From Streptomyces sp. PsTaAH-137 (lineage in GTDB: Bacteria; Actinomycetota; Actinomycetes; Streptomycetales; Streptomycetaceae), in the NCBI RefSeq assembly GCF_003259365.1, contig NZ_QLLY01000003.1, positions 310,001 to 374,000 of the forward strand: a stretch of 64,000 bases of DNA, read 5' to 3'. Below the pieces are notes generated by a model. It saw only the letters and a program-made list of their open reading frames with translations. It made no database searches and was not told where the DNA came from. Made by a program: the position numbers and the translations under genes. Positions 7,305 to 15,271 of the stretch are shown piece by piece; position 1 is the first letter of the stretch; every line of letters starts with the position of its first letter.

Positions 7305-8512
7305 CGCGTTTCCTCCTTGTACAACTCACGGGCGATGATGGCGCGTTGGACCTCCGAGGCGCCCTCGTAGATCCGGGGCGCGCGCACCTCCCGGTACAGG
7401 TGCTCCAGGAGGTGGCCGCGGCGCAGGGCTCGCGCTCCGTGCAGCTGGACGGCCGTGTCGACGACGTGCTGGGCGGTCTCGGTGGCGAGGAGTTTGGCCA
7501 TCGCGGCCCTGCGCGGTACGCCGTCGGCGCCTTCGTCGTACGCGGAGGCCGCCGCGTACACCATCAGGCGGGCGGACTCGACGCGCAGGGCCATGTCGGC
7601 GACCTGGTGGGCCACGGTCTGGAGGTCTTTCAGCGGGCCGCCGAACGCCTCGCGGCGGGCGGTGTGCGCGAGGGTCGCGTCGAGTGCGGCCTGGGCCATG
7701 CCGACGGCGAACGCGCCGACGCTGGGACGGAAGAGGTTGAGGGTGTTCATGGCCACGCGGAAGCCGGCGCCCGGTTCTCCGAGCACGTCGTCGGTGGTGA
7801 CCGGGACGTCGTCGAAGGCGAGGGTGCCGATGGGGTGGGGGGAGAGCATGTCCAGGGGGGTGCCGGTCAGGCCGGGGCGGTCGGCGGGGACCAGGAACGC
7901 GGTGACGCCTCCGGCGCGGGTTCCCGGGTCTCCGGTGCGGGCGAAGACGGTGTAGAAGTCGGCTTCCGGGGCGTTCGAGATCCAGGTCTTCTCGCCGTTG
8001 AGCAGCCACTTCCGACGGGCGGTCGGGTGCGGGTCCCGTCGTGGCCGGTCGCGCCCCGCGGCGGAGCCGCTGATCGATACAGCCCCGGGCCCCTCACGGG
8101 GCGCCTCTTCTGTCGCCTGTAGAGCCAGGGCCGCCGCGTCCGAGCCCGCTCCCGGCTCGCTCAGGGCGAAGGCCGCCACCGCTCGGCCCGCGCGGACCTC
8201 CGGGAGCCAGCGGGTGCGCTGGACTTCGGTTCCGTGGGCGTGGACCGGGTGGGCGCCGAGGCCCTGGAGGGCCAGGGCCGTTTCCGCCTCCGTGGAGACC
8301 TGGGCCAGCGATTCGCGCATCAGGCACAGATCGAGCGCCCCGGACGTGAACAGCCGGTCCAGCAGGCCGAGTCGGCCCAGCTCGGCGACGAGGGGGCGGT
8401 TGACGCGGCCCGGTTCGCCCTTCTCCGCGAGGGGCGCCAGGTGCCGCCGGGCGAGGTCGCGCACCTCTGCGCGCCGGGCCCGCTGACCGGGGTCGAGCGA
8501 GAAGTTGCCCAT
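7301..8512 (-). CDS. Acyl-CoA dehydrogenase with repeat-derived insertion
   Basis: ATG 8512 follows a GGTGGA ribosome site and gives 403 residues, slightly longer than the roughly 380 of the family. The FAD-dependent fold is clear: SEPGAGSDAAAL, then WLLNGEKTWISNAPEAD in the middle beta domain, and a C-terminal helical bundle ending LYREVRAPRIYEGASEVQRA. Between the first two motifs (about residues 133-166) is an Arg/Pro-rich stretch (REGPGAVSISGSAAGRDRP and following) that is not acyl-CoA dehydrogenase sequence and is encoded by a dispersed-repeat copy. The catalytic base probably lies near the IYEGASE segment. It runs divergently from the aryl-CoA ligase, with a shared operator-like motif between them. 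Confidence 0.88.
   Translation of the reverse strand: MGNFSLDPGQRARRAEVRDLARRHLAPLAEKGEPGRVNRPLVAELGRLGLLDRLFTSGALDLCLMRESLAQVSTEAETALALQGLGAHPVHAHGTEVQRTRWLPEVRAGRAVAAFALSEPGAGSDAAALALQATEEAPREGPGAVSISGSAAGRDRPRRDPHPTARRKWLLNGEKTWISNAPEADFYTVFARTGDPGTRAGGVTAFLVPADRPGLTGTPLDMLSPHPIGTLAFDDVPVTTDDVLGEPGAGFRVAMNTLNLFRPSVGAFAVGMAQAALDATLAHTARREAFGGPLKDLQTVAHQVADMALRVESARLMVYAAASAYDEGADGVPRRAAMAKLLATETAQHVVDTAVQLHGARALRRGHLLEHLYREVRAPRIYEGASEVQRAIIARELYKEETR
8037..8110 (-). repeat. REP-like dispersed repeat inside the acyl-CoA dehydrogenase gene
   Basis: CGTCGTGGCCGGTCGCGC at 8037-8054 differs by one base from the first copy of the cluster at 26013. It is followed by ACAGCCCCGGGCCCCT and ACGGGGCGC, resembling the tail of that repeat family. 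It lies within the coding frame and accounts for the foreign peptide described in the gene. The exact edges are uncertain. Confidence 0.6.
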
Positions 8513-8521
8513 GCATCCACC

Positions 8522-8558
8522 GTATCGCGCACCGTTGACTGTCGTCACCATCACGCTA
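8522..8558. promoter_or_regulatory. Divergent promoter region with 37-bp motif, copy 1
   Basis: These 37 bases match 19695-19731 without gaps at 25 positions, including both ends (GTATC and ACGCTA) and the core TGAC-N-GTCGTCA. The core holds an inverted pair TGAC/GTCA spaced by 4 nt. On the + strand TTGACT (8535-8540), 16 nt and TACGGT (8557-8562) form a plausible promoter for the aryl-CoA ligase. On the - strand the GATAC end would lie near the -10 of the acyl-CoA dehydrogenase gene. I propose it as the operator of the PaaX-type regulator (inference). Confidence 0.6.
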
Positions 8559-8594
8559 CGGTGGGACCACGCGACGGCAAGGGGGCACCCGGCC

Positions 8595-10244
8595 ATGACC
8601 CATCCGCCCGGCTCACTTCTCCCCTCGGGGCACGTCGACACCTTCGCGCGCGACCAGCTGCCGCCCCCCGAGCAGTGGCCGGGCCTCCTCCTCGACCGGC
8701 CCGAGCTGCGCTATCCCGATGTCCTGAACTGCGGCGCCGAGCTGCTCGACGCGACCGTGGAGCGGTTCGGCGCGGACCGTCCGGCCTTCCACTCCCCCGG
8801 CCGACTCCCCTGGTCGTACGGCGAGTTGAAGGCGACCGTCGACCGCATCGCGCACGTGCTCACCGACGATCTGGGCGTCGTCCCCGGCAACCGCGTCCTG
8901 CTGCGCGGCCCCACCACCCCGCACCTCGCGGCCTGTTGGCTCGCCGTGATGAAGGCGGGCGGCGTCGCGGTGACGGTGCTCGCGCAGGCGCGGGCGGCCG
9001 AGCTGGCCACGATGTGCGAGATCGCACAGGTCCGGCACGCGCTGTGCGACGCGCGGTCCGTCGACGATCTGGTGAAGGCGGAGGTTGCGGGGCTGCGGAT
9101 CACGACGTTCGGCGGGGACGGGCCCGACGACCTGCTGCGCCGCGGCGCCACGAAACCGTCCGCGTACGAGGCCGTGCGCACCTCCGCCGACGATGTCGCG
9201 CTGATCGCCTTCACCTCCGGTACGACCGGGCGGCCCAAAGGGTGTCTGCATTTCCACCGGGACGTGCTCGCGATCGCCGACACCTTCTCCCAGCACGTCC
9301 TCGCGCCCACCCCGGACGACGTCTTCGCGGGCAGCCCGCCGCTCGGCTTCACCTTCGGGCTCGGCGGGCTCGTGATCTTCCCGCTGCGGGCCGGGGCCTC
9401 GGCCCTGCTCCTCGAACAGGCGGGTCCGGCGCGGCTGTTGAGCGCCGTGCCCGAGCACCGGGTGTCGGTGCTCTTCACCGCGCCGACGGCCTACCGGGCC
9501 ATGCTCGCCGATCCATCCTGGTCCTCGTACGACCTCACCTCGCTGCGTCGCTGCGTCTCGGCCGGGGAGAATCTGCCCGCCGCCACCTGGCACGCCTGGC
9601 AGGAGGCGACGGGGCTGCGGATCATCAACGGCATCGGCGCCACCGAACTCCTGCACATCTTCATCTCGGCCGCCGACGCGGCCGTCCGGCCCGGCACGAC
9701 CGGGGTGCCGGTGCCGGGGTGGGAGGCGCGCGTGGTCGACGAGGCGGGCCGGAGTCTGCCGGACGGGGAGCCGGGGCTGCTCGCCGTGCGCGGGCCGGTC
9801 GGCTGCCGGTATCTCGCCGACCCGCGGCAGAGCGTGTACGTGCGGCACGGCTGGAACATCACGGGCGACACGTACGTGCGTGAGCCCGACGGCTACTTCC
9901 GGTACGTGGCCCGCGCCGACGACATGATCATCTCCGCCGGGTACAACATCGCGGGCCCCGAGGTCGAGGACGCGCTGCTGCGCCACCCCGATGTGACGGA
10001 GGCGGCCGTCGTGGGCAGACCCGACGCCTCGCGCGGGCAGATCGCGGTGGCGTACGTGGTGCTGCGGGCGGGGGCGCGGCAGGACGCGGATGCCTTGAGG
10101 GAGTTCGTGAAGGCGGAGCTGGTGCCGTACAAGTGCCCGCGCGAGGTGGTGTTCCTGGACGCGCTGCCGCGCACGGCCACCGGGAAGCTCCAGCGGTTCC
10201 GGCTGCGCGCGCCCGGGAGCACCGGGTCCGGAACCGTACAGTGA
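8595..10244 (+). CDS. Aryl-CoA ligase, benzoate/2-aminobenzoate-CoA ligase type (ANL superfamily)
   Basis: ATG 8595 with AAGGGGG upstream gives 549 residues. It is an AMP-forming ligase: P-loop-like TSGTTGRPKGCLHF (A3), YRYLAD-like segment, GDTYVREPDGYFRYVARADD (A7/A8) and a C-terminal catalytic Lys in PRTATGKLQRFRLR (A10). The N-terminus (LNCGAELLDATVERFGADRPAF) matches benzoate-CoA ligase-family proteins. Substrate is inferred from context: the fusion enzyme at 16505 uses 2-aminobenzoyl-CoA or salicylyl-CoA in its closest known relatives, so activation of anthranilate or salicylate is likely. It is followed 4 bp later by the PaaX-type regulator, apparently one transcript. Confidence 0.85.
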   Translation: MTHPPGSLLPSGHVDTFARDQLPPPEQWPGLLLDRPELRYPDVLNCGAELLDATVERFGADRPAFHSPGRLPWSYGELKATVDRIAHVLTDDLGVVPGNRVLLRGPTTPHLAACWLAVMKAGGVAVTVLAQARAAELATMCEIAQVRHALCDARSVDDLVKAEVAGLRITTFGGDGPDDLLRRGATKPSAYEAVRTSADDVALIAFTSGTTGRPKGCLHFHRDVLAIADTFSQHVLAPTPDDVFAGSPPLGFTFGLGGLVIFPLRAGASALLLEQAGPARLLSAVPEHRVSVLFTAPTAYRAMLADPSWSSYDLTSLRRCVSAGENLPAATWHAWQEATGLRIINGIGATELLHIFISAADAAVRPGTTGVPVPGWEARVVDEAGRSLPDGEPGLLAVRGPVGCRYLADPRQSVYVRHGWNITGDTYVREPDGYFRYVARADDMIISAGYNIAGPEVEDALLRHPDVTEAAVVGRPDASRGQIAVAYVVLRAGARQDADALREFVKAELVPYKCPREVVFLDALPRTATGKLQRFRLRAPGSTGSGTVQ

Positions 10245-10248
10245 TCAC

Positions 10249-11058
10249 GTGTCCGAGCAGACCCCGCATACGCCCCGGTCGTTGATCGTCACCCTGTACG
10301 GCGCCCACGGGCGCGGCTTCCCTGGGCCCGTCCCGGTCGCCGAGCTGATCCGGCTGCTCGGGGCGGCCGGGGTCGACGCGCCGTCAGTGCGCTCGGCGGT
10401 CTCCCGGCTGAAGCGGCGGGGCCTGCTGCTGCCCGCGCGCACGGCCGCAGGAGCCGCCGGTTACGCCCTGTCGGACGACGCCCGCCAGCTCCTCGACGAC
10501 GGCGACCGCCGGGTGTACGGGGGCGCCACGGGCGAGACCGGCTGGGTGCTCGCGGTGTTCTCCGTCCCGGAGTCCGAGCGCGCCAAGCGGCACGTCCTGC
10601 GCTCCACGCTGGCCGGGCTCGGCTTCGGCACGGCGGCGCCCGGGGTGTGGCTCGCGCCCGCAGGGCTGTACGCGGAGGCCCGGCACACGCTGGAGCGGGC
10701 GGGCTGCGCCGGGTACGTCGAGCTGTTCACCGGCGAGCACCTGGGTTTCTCGGCGACGGCGGAGGCGGTGGCCCGCTGGTGGGACCTGGCGGCCCTGGCC
10801 AAGCTGCACGAGGCGTTCCTCGACGAGCACGGGCCGGTGCTGCGGGCCTGGGAGGCGCGCGAGGACACCCCGCCGAGGGAGGCGTACCGGGACCATCTGC
10901 TGGCCCTCGACTCCTGGCGGCACCTGCCGTACGCGGATCCGGGGCTGCCGCCCGAGCTGCTGCCCGCGCACTGGCCGGGGCTGCGCTCGGCGGTGGTGTT
11001 CCGGGCGCTGCACGAGCGGCTGCACACCGCCGCGGCCCGCTTCGTGCATGCGGCATGA
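10249..11058 (+). CDS. PaaX-family transcriptional repressor
   Basis: The 269-residue protein starts at GTG 10249, 4 bp after the ligase stop. The N-terminal winged helix (RSLIVTLYGAHGRGF, then VDAPSVRSAVSRLKRRGLL) and the C-terminal PaaX domain (YADPGLPPELLPAHWPG) are clear. PaaX proteins sense aryl-CoA thioesters, classically phenylacetyl-CoA, and repress aromatic catabolism. Being translated with the aryl-CoA ligase, it probably senses that ligase's product. The 37-bp motif before both catabolic units is its likely binding site. Confidence 0.88.
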   Translation: MSEQTPHTPRSLIVTLYGAHGRGFPGPVPVAELIRLLGAAGVDAPSVRSAVSRLKRRGLLLPARTAAGAAGYALSDDARQLLDDGDRRVYGGATGETGWVLAVFSVPESERAKRHVLRSTLAGLGFGTAAPGVWLAPAGLYAEARHTLERAGCAGYVELFTGEHLGFSATAEAVARWWDLAALAKLHEAFLDEHGPVLRAWEAREDTPPREAYRDHLLALDSWRHLPYADPGLPPELLPAHWPGLRSAVVFRALHERLHTAAARFVHAA

Positions 11059-11175
11059 CGCGCTCCCCTGACCGTGAACGCTTCATGAACAGATGACCGT
11101 AGGTGATGCGTGTCACATGAAGGGGTGCTAAGGGAACCCTCAGGTTTCTCCGGCCCTCTTCTCAGAAAGCGCCTT

Positions 11176-11181
11176 TAGCGT
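11176..11181 (+). promoter_or_regulatory. -10 box TAGCGT, probable leaderless start of the sulfation operon
   Basis: TAGCGT lies 8 nt before ATG 11190, which has no ribosome site, so transcription would begin at or next to the start codon. The same arrangement (TAGCGT, CGGCCGC, ATG) recurs at 49134. The 131-bp gap after the PaaX gene also holds a small palindrome AACC-CTCA-GGTT near 11133-11144; no terminator is obvious. Confidence 0.45.
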
Positions 11182-11189
11182 CGGGCCGC

Positions 11190-12089
11190 ATGAGTCTGAT
11201 GCGCAAGATGAACCGGGCGCTCACCGCCACCACCGGCCTCCAGGTGCAGCGCGCACGGCGGACGGCGGCGCCGAAGGTGCCGGTGCAGCCCGCGAAGCCG
11301 GCCGCCGCGCCGGCCAAGCGGCCCACGCCCGCCTACTCGACCACCACCGACCCGGCCACGGACCGGCTGCTCACCAAGCCGGTCTTCATCATGTCGCCGG
11401 TGCGCTCGGGCTCGACCCTGCTGCGGATGCTCCTGAACGCGCACTCGCGGCTGCACTCCCCGCACGAGCTGCACATCCGCCGCCTGGAGGTCGGCTACGG
11501 CAGCAAGCTGTCGGAGCGGGCCATGGACGCCCTCGACCTCAGCCGCGGCGACCTGGAGCATCTGCTGTGGGACCGCGTCATGCACCGCGAACTCGTCAGG
11601 TCCGGCAAGGACTTCGTGGTGGAGAAGACGCCCAGCAACGCGTTCGTCTACCGGCGGATCCGCGACTGCTGGCCCGACGCCCGGTTCGTCTTCCTGCTGC
11701 GCCACCCCGTCTCCATCGCCCAGTCCTGGCACGAGGGCGACCCGGACAAGCGGACGTACGAGGAGGCGTGCGCGGACGCGTTGCGCTACATGAAGGCCGT
11801 CGACAACGCCCGCAAGGGCCTCACCGGCGGCCACACCGTGCGCTACGAGGACCTCACCGCCGACCCCGAGGGCAGGCTGCGCACGCTGTGCGACTTCCTC
11901 GGCATCGACTTCGAGCCGTCCATGCTGGAGTACGGCAAGCGCGACGGGACCCAGATCCAGAAGGGGCTCGGCGACTGGCGGGACAAGATCAGGACGGGCA
12001 CCGTCCAGCAGGGCCGCGAGCTGCCGGAGGACGACGAGATCCCCGAGATCCTCAAGCCCATGTGCAAGGCCTGGGGGTACCTCAAGTGA
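11190..12089 (+). CDS. PAPS-dependent sulfotransferase
   Basis: The 299-residue protein has both PAPS-binding elements. The 5'-phosphosulfate loop is VFIMSPVRSGSTLLRML (about residues 67-83) and the 3'-phosphate motif is FVFLLRHPVSIAQSWHEG (about 165-182). It lacks transmembrane segments but has an Ala/Pro/Lys-rich N-terminal region (about residues 25-55) that could be a linker. It would transfer sulfate from PAPS to a hydroxyl or amine of an unknown acceptor. Position as first gene of a run ending in cysC, cysD and cysN means the donor is made by the same operon. Its stop overlaps the next start (GTGA). Confidence 0.88.
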   Translation: MSLMRKMNRALTATTGLQVQRARRTAAPKVPVQPAKPAAAPAKRPTPAYSTTTDPATDRLLTKPVFIMSPVRSGSTLLRMLLNAHSRLHSPHELHIRRLEVGYGSKLSERAMDALDLSRGDLEHLLWDRVMHRELVRSGKDFVVEKTPSNAFVYRRIRDCWPDARFVFLLRHPVSIAQSWHEGDPDKRTYEEACADALRYMKAVDNARKGLTGGHTVRYEDLTADPEGRLRTLCDFLGIDFEPSMLEYGKRDGTQIQKGLGDWRDKIRTGTVQQGRELPEDDEIPEILKPMCKAWGYLK

Positions 12090-12499
12090 AGCCCCACGCC
12101 GAGGTCGAGCAGGTGTGGCCGCGGGACGGGCGGATCCGGGTGACCGGCCGGCTGCTCGGCCTGGACGGGGCGCGGGAGCGCGCCTGGCGGCTCACCCTGA
12201 CCCGCCGCTCGCGCACCGACCACGTCCTGCGCTGCGCCGCCGAAATGGACGGCGAGCGCTTCACGAGCGAGTTCGCGGTCGCCGAACTGGCCGCCTACGA
12301 CGGCTCGTCGGACGTCGAGCAGTGGGACCTGCACCTGACGGACGGGACGCACAAGCTGCGCGTCGGCCGCAAGCTGGACGACATCCGCGGCAAGAAGGCG
12401 ATCATGATCTATCCGGTGCAGCCGGTGCCGGGCGCGGACTTCGCGGTGCAGCCGTACTTCACGGTCGAGGACAACCTGTCCCTGGAGTGTCGCGCATGA
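12086..12499 (+). CDS. Uncharacterised 137-residue protein of the sulfation operon
   Basis: Start GTG 12086 overlaps the sulfotransferase stop, and the gene's own stop overlaps the next ATG, so it is translationally coupled on both sides. I do not recognise the family. It looks all-beta: alternating hydrophobic strands (RIRVTGRLLG, AWRLTLTRRS, VLRCAAEMDG, WDLHLTDGTHKLRVGRKLDD) suggest a beta-sandwich like the accessory domains of cell-surface polysaccharide or glycerophosphotransferase proteins. No signal peptide or membrane segment is seen. It may help acceptor recognition by the flanking transferases (inference). Confidence 0.75.
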   Translation: MKPHAEVEQVWPRDGRIRVTGRLLGLDGARERAWRLTLTRRSRTDHVLRCAAEMDGERFTSEFAVAELAAYDGSSDVEQWDLHLTDGTHKLRVGRKLDDIRGKKAIMIYPVQPVPGADFAVQPYFTVEDNLSLECRA

Positions 12500-13719
12500 C
12501 GGCCCCGAAGACCGCGAAGAAGCCTCCCCGGATCCGCTATCTGCTGATGCACGCCTACGGGCGCGGCGGCACCATCCGCACCGTCTTCAACCAGGCGAAC
12601 TCCCTGGTGGCGGCGGGCTGGGACGTCGAGATCGTGTGTGCGCTGCGCAACCGCGACGACCTCCAGTTCCCGCTCGACGAGCGGGTTCCCGTGACGACGC
12701 TCCTCGACGTGCGCGAAGGCCACCGTCCCGAACCGCAGGCGCCCGCACGCGGGTTCGCCGCGCGGGTGCGGCGCGCCCTGCGCGGCCGGCCGGCGGACCT
12801 CGACGGGCCCGGCACGGAGATCCCCGCCGGTGAGTTCGGCGCCCGGTACTTCACGCGCCGGGTCGAGCTCGCGCTCGCCGGCTATCTGCGGTCGCTGACC
12901 GACGGGGTGCTCGTCACCACGCGGCCCGCGCTGAACTTCCTGTCCGCCGCGCACGCCGTGAACGGCGTGGTGCGGGTGGCGCAGGAACACATGAACCACG
13001 GCACGCACAAGCCCGATGTGCAGCAGCGCATCGTCGAGACCTACGGCGCGTTCGCCGCCGTCGCCGTGCTGACCGAGCGGGACCGCGCCGAGTACGCCCG
13101 GCTGCTGCCCGGCACCCGTGTCGTGCGGATCCCGAACGCCGTGCACTCCCTCGACCAGGTCCCCTCCGGCCACGCGGCGCGGATCGTGGTCGCGGCCGGC
13201 CGGCTCTTCCCGCAGAAGGGCTTCGACCTGCTGATCCCCGCGTGGGCGAAGCTCGTCGAGGCCTACCCCGACTGGCAGTTGAGGATCTACGGCACCGGAG
13301 AGAAGAAGGCACAGCTGCGCGCCCTGATCGAGGAGCACCACCTCTACAACCACGTCTTCCTGATGGGGCACAGCGAACGGCTCGACGACGAACTCGCCAA
13401 GGCCAGTGTCTACGTGCTGAGTTCGCGCTTCGAGGGACTGCCGATGGTGATGATCGAGGCGATGGCGCACGCCCTGCCCGTGGTCTCCTTCGACTGCCCG
13501 ACGGGCCCCTCCGACGTCCTCACGCACGGAGTCGACGGGCTGCTCGTCCCCGAGCAGGACCCGGACGCGCTCGCCGACGCGCTGAGCCGTCTCATGGCGG
13601 ACCGCGAGCTGCGTACGGAGATGGGCACGGCGGCGCTGCTCACGGCGGCGGCCTACGGCCCGGACGCGGTGCACCCGCGCTGGGAGGCCCTGTTCTCCGA
13701 GCTGACCGGCGCGGGTTGA
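12496..13719 (+). CDS. GT4-family glycosyltransferase
   Basis: ATG 12496 overlaps the preceding stop (ATGA) and gives 407 residues. It is a GT-B fold retaining glycosyltransferase. The C-terminal nucleotide-sugar domain has GRLFPQKGFDLLIPAW and the E-x7-E motif in FEGLPMVMIEAMAHALPVV, followed by PTGPSDVLTHGVDGLLVPEQD. The N-terminal YLLMHAYGRGGTIRTVFNQA is the usual GT4 glycine-rich loop. There is no signal or membrane anchor. Coupled to a sulfotransferase, it probably builds the glycan or glycolipid that is sulfated (inference). A 72-bp gap separates it from cysC. Confidence 0.87.
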   Translation: MTAPKTAKKPPRIRYLLMHAYGRGGTIRTVFNQANSLVAAGWDVEIVCALRNRDDLQFPLDERVPVTTLLDVREGHRPEPQAPARGFAARVRRALRGRPADLDGPGTEIPAGEFGARYFTRRVELALAGYLRSLTDGVLVTTRPALNFLSAAHAVNGVVRVAQEHMNHGTHKPDVQQRIVETYGAFAAVAVLTERDRAEYARLLPGTRVVRIPNAVHSLDQVPSGHAARIVVAAGRLFPQKGFDLLIPAWAKLVEAYPDWQLRIYGTGEKKAQLRALIEEHHLYNHVFLMGHSERLDDELAKASVYVLSSRFEGLPMVMIEAMAHALPVVSFDCPTGPSDVLTHGVDGLLVPEQDPDALADALSRLMADRELRTEMGTAALLTAAAYGPDAVHPRWEALFSELTGAG

Positions 13720-13791
13720 ACCGACACCTCCAACTGACCACCCTCCATTGATGAGTTGCGGCACCGTCGGCGCCGCGGAAGGACTCCACGT

Positions 13792-14364
13792 ATGACTACG
13801 GCCAACCAGGCCGGGACGGCACGGCAGCGGTCCCGAGGGGCCACGATCTGGCTCACGGGTCTGCCGAGCTCCGGCAAGACCACCGTGGCGCGCGCCCTCG
13901 CCGGGCGCCTGCGCGCGGAGGGCCACCGCGTCGAGGTCCTCGACGGTGACGAGATCCGCCGCTTCCTCTCGGCGGGCCTCGGCTTCAGCCGCGAGGACCG
14001 GAACACGAACGTGCAGCGCATCGGCCTGGTCGCCGAGATCCTCGCGCGCAACGGCATCTTCGCCGTCGTGCCCGTCATCGCCCCGTACGCCGACAGCCGC
14101 GAGGCCGTCCGCAAGCGGCACGCGGCGAGCGACACCCCGTACTTCGAGATCCACGTCGCCACACCGCTGGAGGTGTGCAGCGAGCGTGACGTGAAGGGCC
14201 TGTACGCGCGTCAGGCCGCGGGCCGGCTGAAGGGGCTGACCGGCGTCGACGACCCGTACGAGGCGCCCGTGTCGCCGGATCTGCTCCTGGAGACGCAGGC
14301 GCAGACGCCGGCCGAGTCGGCCGGTTCGGTGCACGCGGTCCTGGCGGACGGGGGGCTGGTATGA
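13792..14364 (+). CDS. cysC: Adenylylsulfate kinase
   Basis: ATG 13792 has GGAAGGA at the right distance; a longer in-frame start exists but lacks a site. The product is 190 residues. The Walker A sequence GLPSSGKTT, the DGDEIRRFLSAGLGFSREDR segment and the terminal ETQAQTPAESA define APS kinase, which phosphorylates APS to PAPS. The segment usually reading ISPY, whose Ser is phosphorylated in E. coli CysC, is IAPY here. The stop overlaps the cysD start by ATGA. Confidence 0.92.
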   Translation: MTTANQAGTARQRSRGATIWLTGLPSSGKTTVARALAGRLRAEGHRVEVLDGDEIRRFLSAGLGFSREDRNTNVQRIGLVAEILARNGIFAVVPVIAPYADSREAVRKRHAASDTPYFEIHVATPLEVCSERDVKGLYARQAAGRLKGLTGVDDPYEAPVSPDLLLETQAQTPAESAGSVHAVLADGGLV

Positions 14365-15269
14365 GCGAGTCGTCGTACGCCCTGAGCCACCTGGACGCGC
14401 TGGAGTCCGAGGCGGTGCACATCTTCCGCGAGGTGGCGGGCGAGTTCGAGAAGCCGGTGATCCTCTTCTCCGGCGGCAAGGACTCCATCGTCATGCTGCA
14501 CCTCGCGCTGAAGGCGTTCGCCCCGGCGCCCGTCCCGTTCTCGCTGCTGCACGTCGACACCGGGCACAACTTCCCCGAGGTCCTCGACTACCGCGACCGT
14601 GCCGTCGCCCGCCACGGCCTGCGCCTGCACGTCGCCTCCGTCCAGGACTACATCGACGCGGGCAAGCTCAAGGAGCGCCCCGACGGCACCCGCAACCCGC
14701 TCCAGACGGTGCCGCTCACCGAGAAGATCCAGTCCGAGCGCTTCGACGCGGTCTTCGGCGGCGGCCGCCGCGACGAGGAGAAGGCCCGCGCCAAGGAGCG
14801 CGTCTTCTCGCTCCGCGACGAGTTCTCGCAGTGGGACCCGCGCCGCCAGCGCCCCGAGCTGTGGCAGCTCTACAACGGCCGCCACGCCCCCGGCGAACAC
14901 GTCCGCGTCTTCCCGCTGTCCAACTGGACCGAGCTGGACGTCTGGCAGTACATCGCCCGCGAGCAGATCGAACTCCCCGAGATCTACTTCGCCCATCAGC
15001 GCGAGGTGTTCAGCCGCAGCGGCATGTGGCTGACGGCCGGTGACTGGGGCGGCCCGAAGGAGGGCGAGGTCCCGGAGAAGCGCCGGGTGCGCTACCGCAC
15101 GGTCGGCGACATGTCCTGCACCGGGGCCGTCGACTCGGACGCCGAGACGCTGGACCAGGTCATCGCCGAGATCGCCGCCTCCCGGCTCACCGAGCGGGGC
15201 GCCACCCGCGCCGACGACAAGATGTCCGAGGCCGCGATGGAAGACCGCAAGCGCGAAGGGTACTTCTAG
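14361..15269 (+). CDS. cysD: Sulfate adenylyltransferase subunit 2
   Basis: The 302-residue protein is of the PP-loop ATP pyrophosphatase family, with SGGKDSIVML near residue 36 and the CysD signature FDAVFGGGRRDEEKARAKER. It is the catalytic half of the CysDN complex that forms APS from ATP and sulfate. It overlaps cysC and is 2 bp from cysN, so stoichiometric co-expression is expected. Its placement behind a sulfotransferase, with no cysH or sulfite reductase nearby, suggests sulfation rather than cysteine synthesis. Confidence 0.93.
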   Translation: MSESSYALSHLDALESEAVHIFREVAGEFEKPVILFSGGKDSIVMLHLALKAFAPAPVPFSLLHVDTGHNFPEVLDYRDRAVARHGLRLHVASVQDYIDAGKLKERPDGTRNPLQTVPLTEKIQSERFDAVFGGGRRDEEKARAKERVFSLRDEFSQWDPRRQRPELWQLYNGRHAPGEHVRVFPLSNWTELDVWQYIAREQIELPEIYFAHQREVFSRSGMWLTAGDWGGPKEGEVPEKRRVRYRTVGDMSCTGAVDSDAETLDQVIAEIAASRLTERGATRADDKMSEAAMEDRKREGYF

Positions 15270-15271
15270 AC

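Noticed and set aside
13756..13791. Longer start for cysC
   Set aside because: The extra 12 residues are Arg-rich, outside the family, and lack a ribosome site, while ATG 13792 has one.
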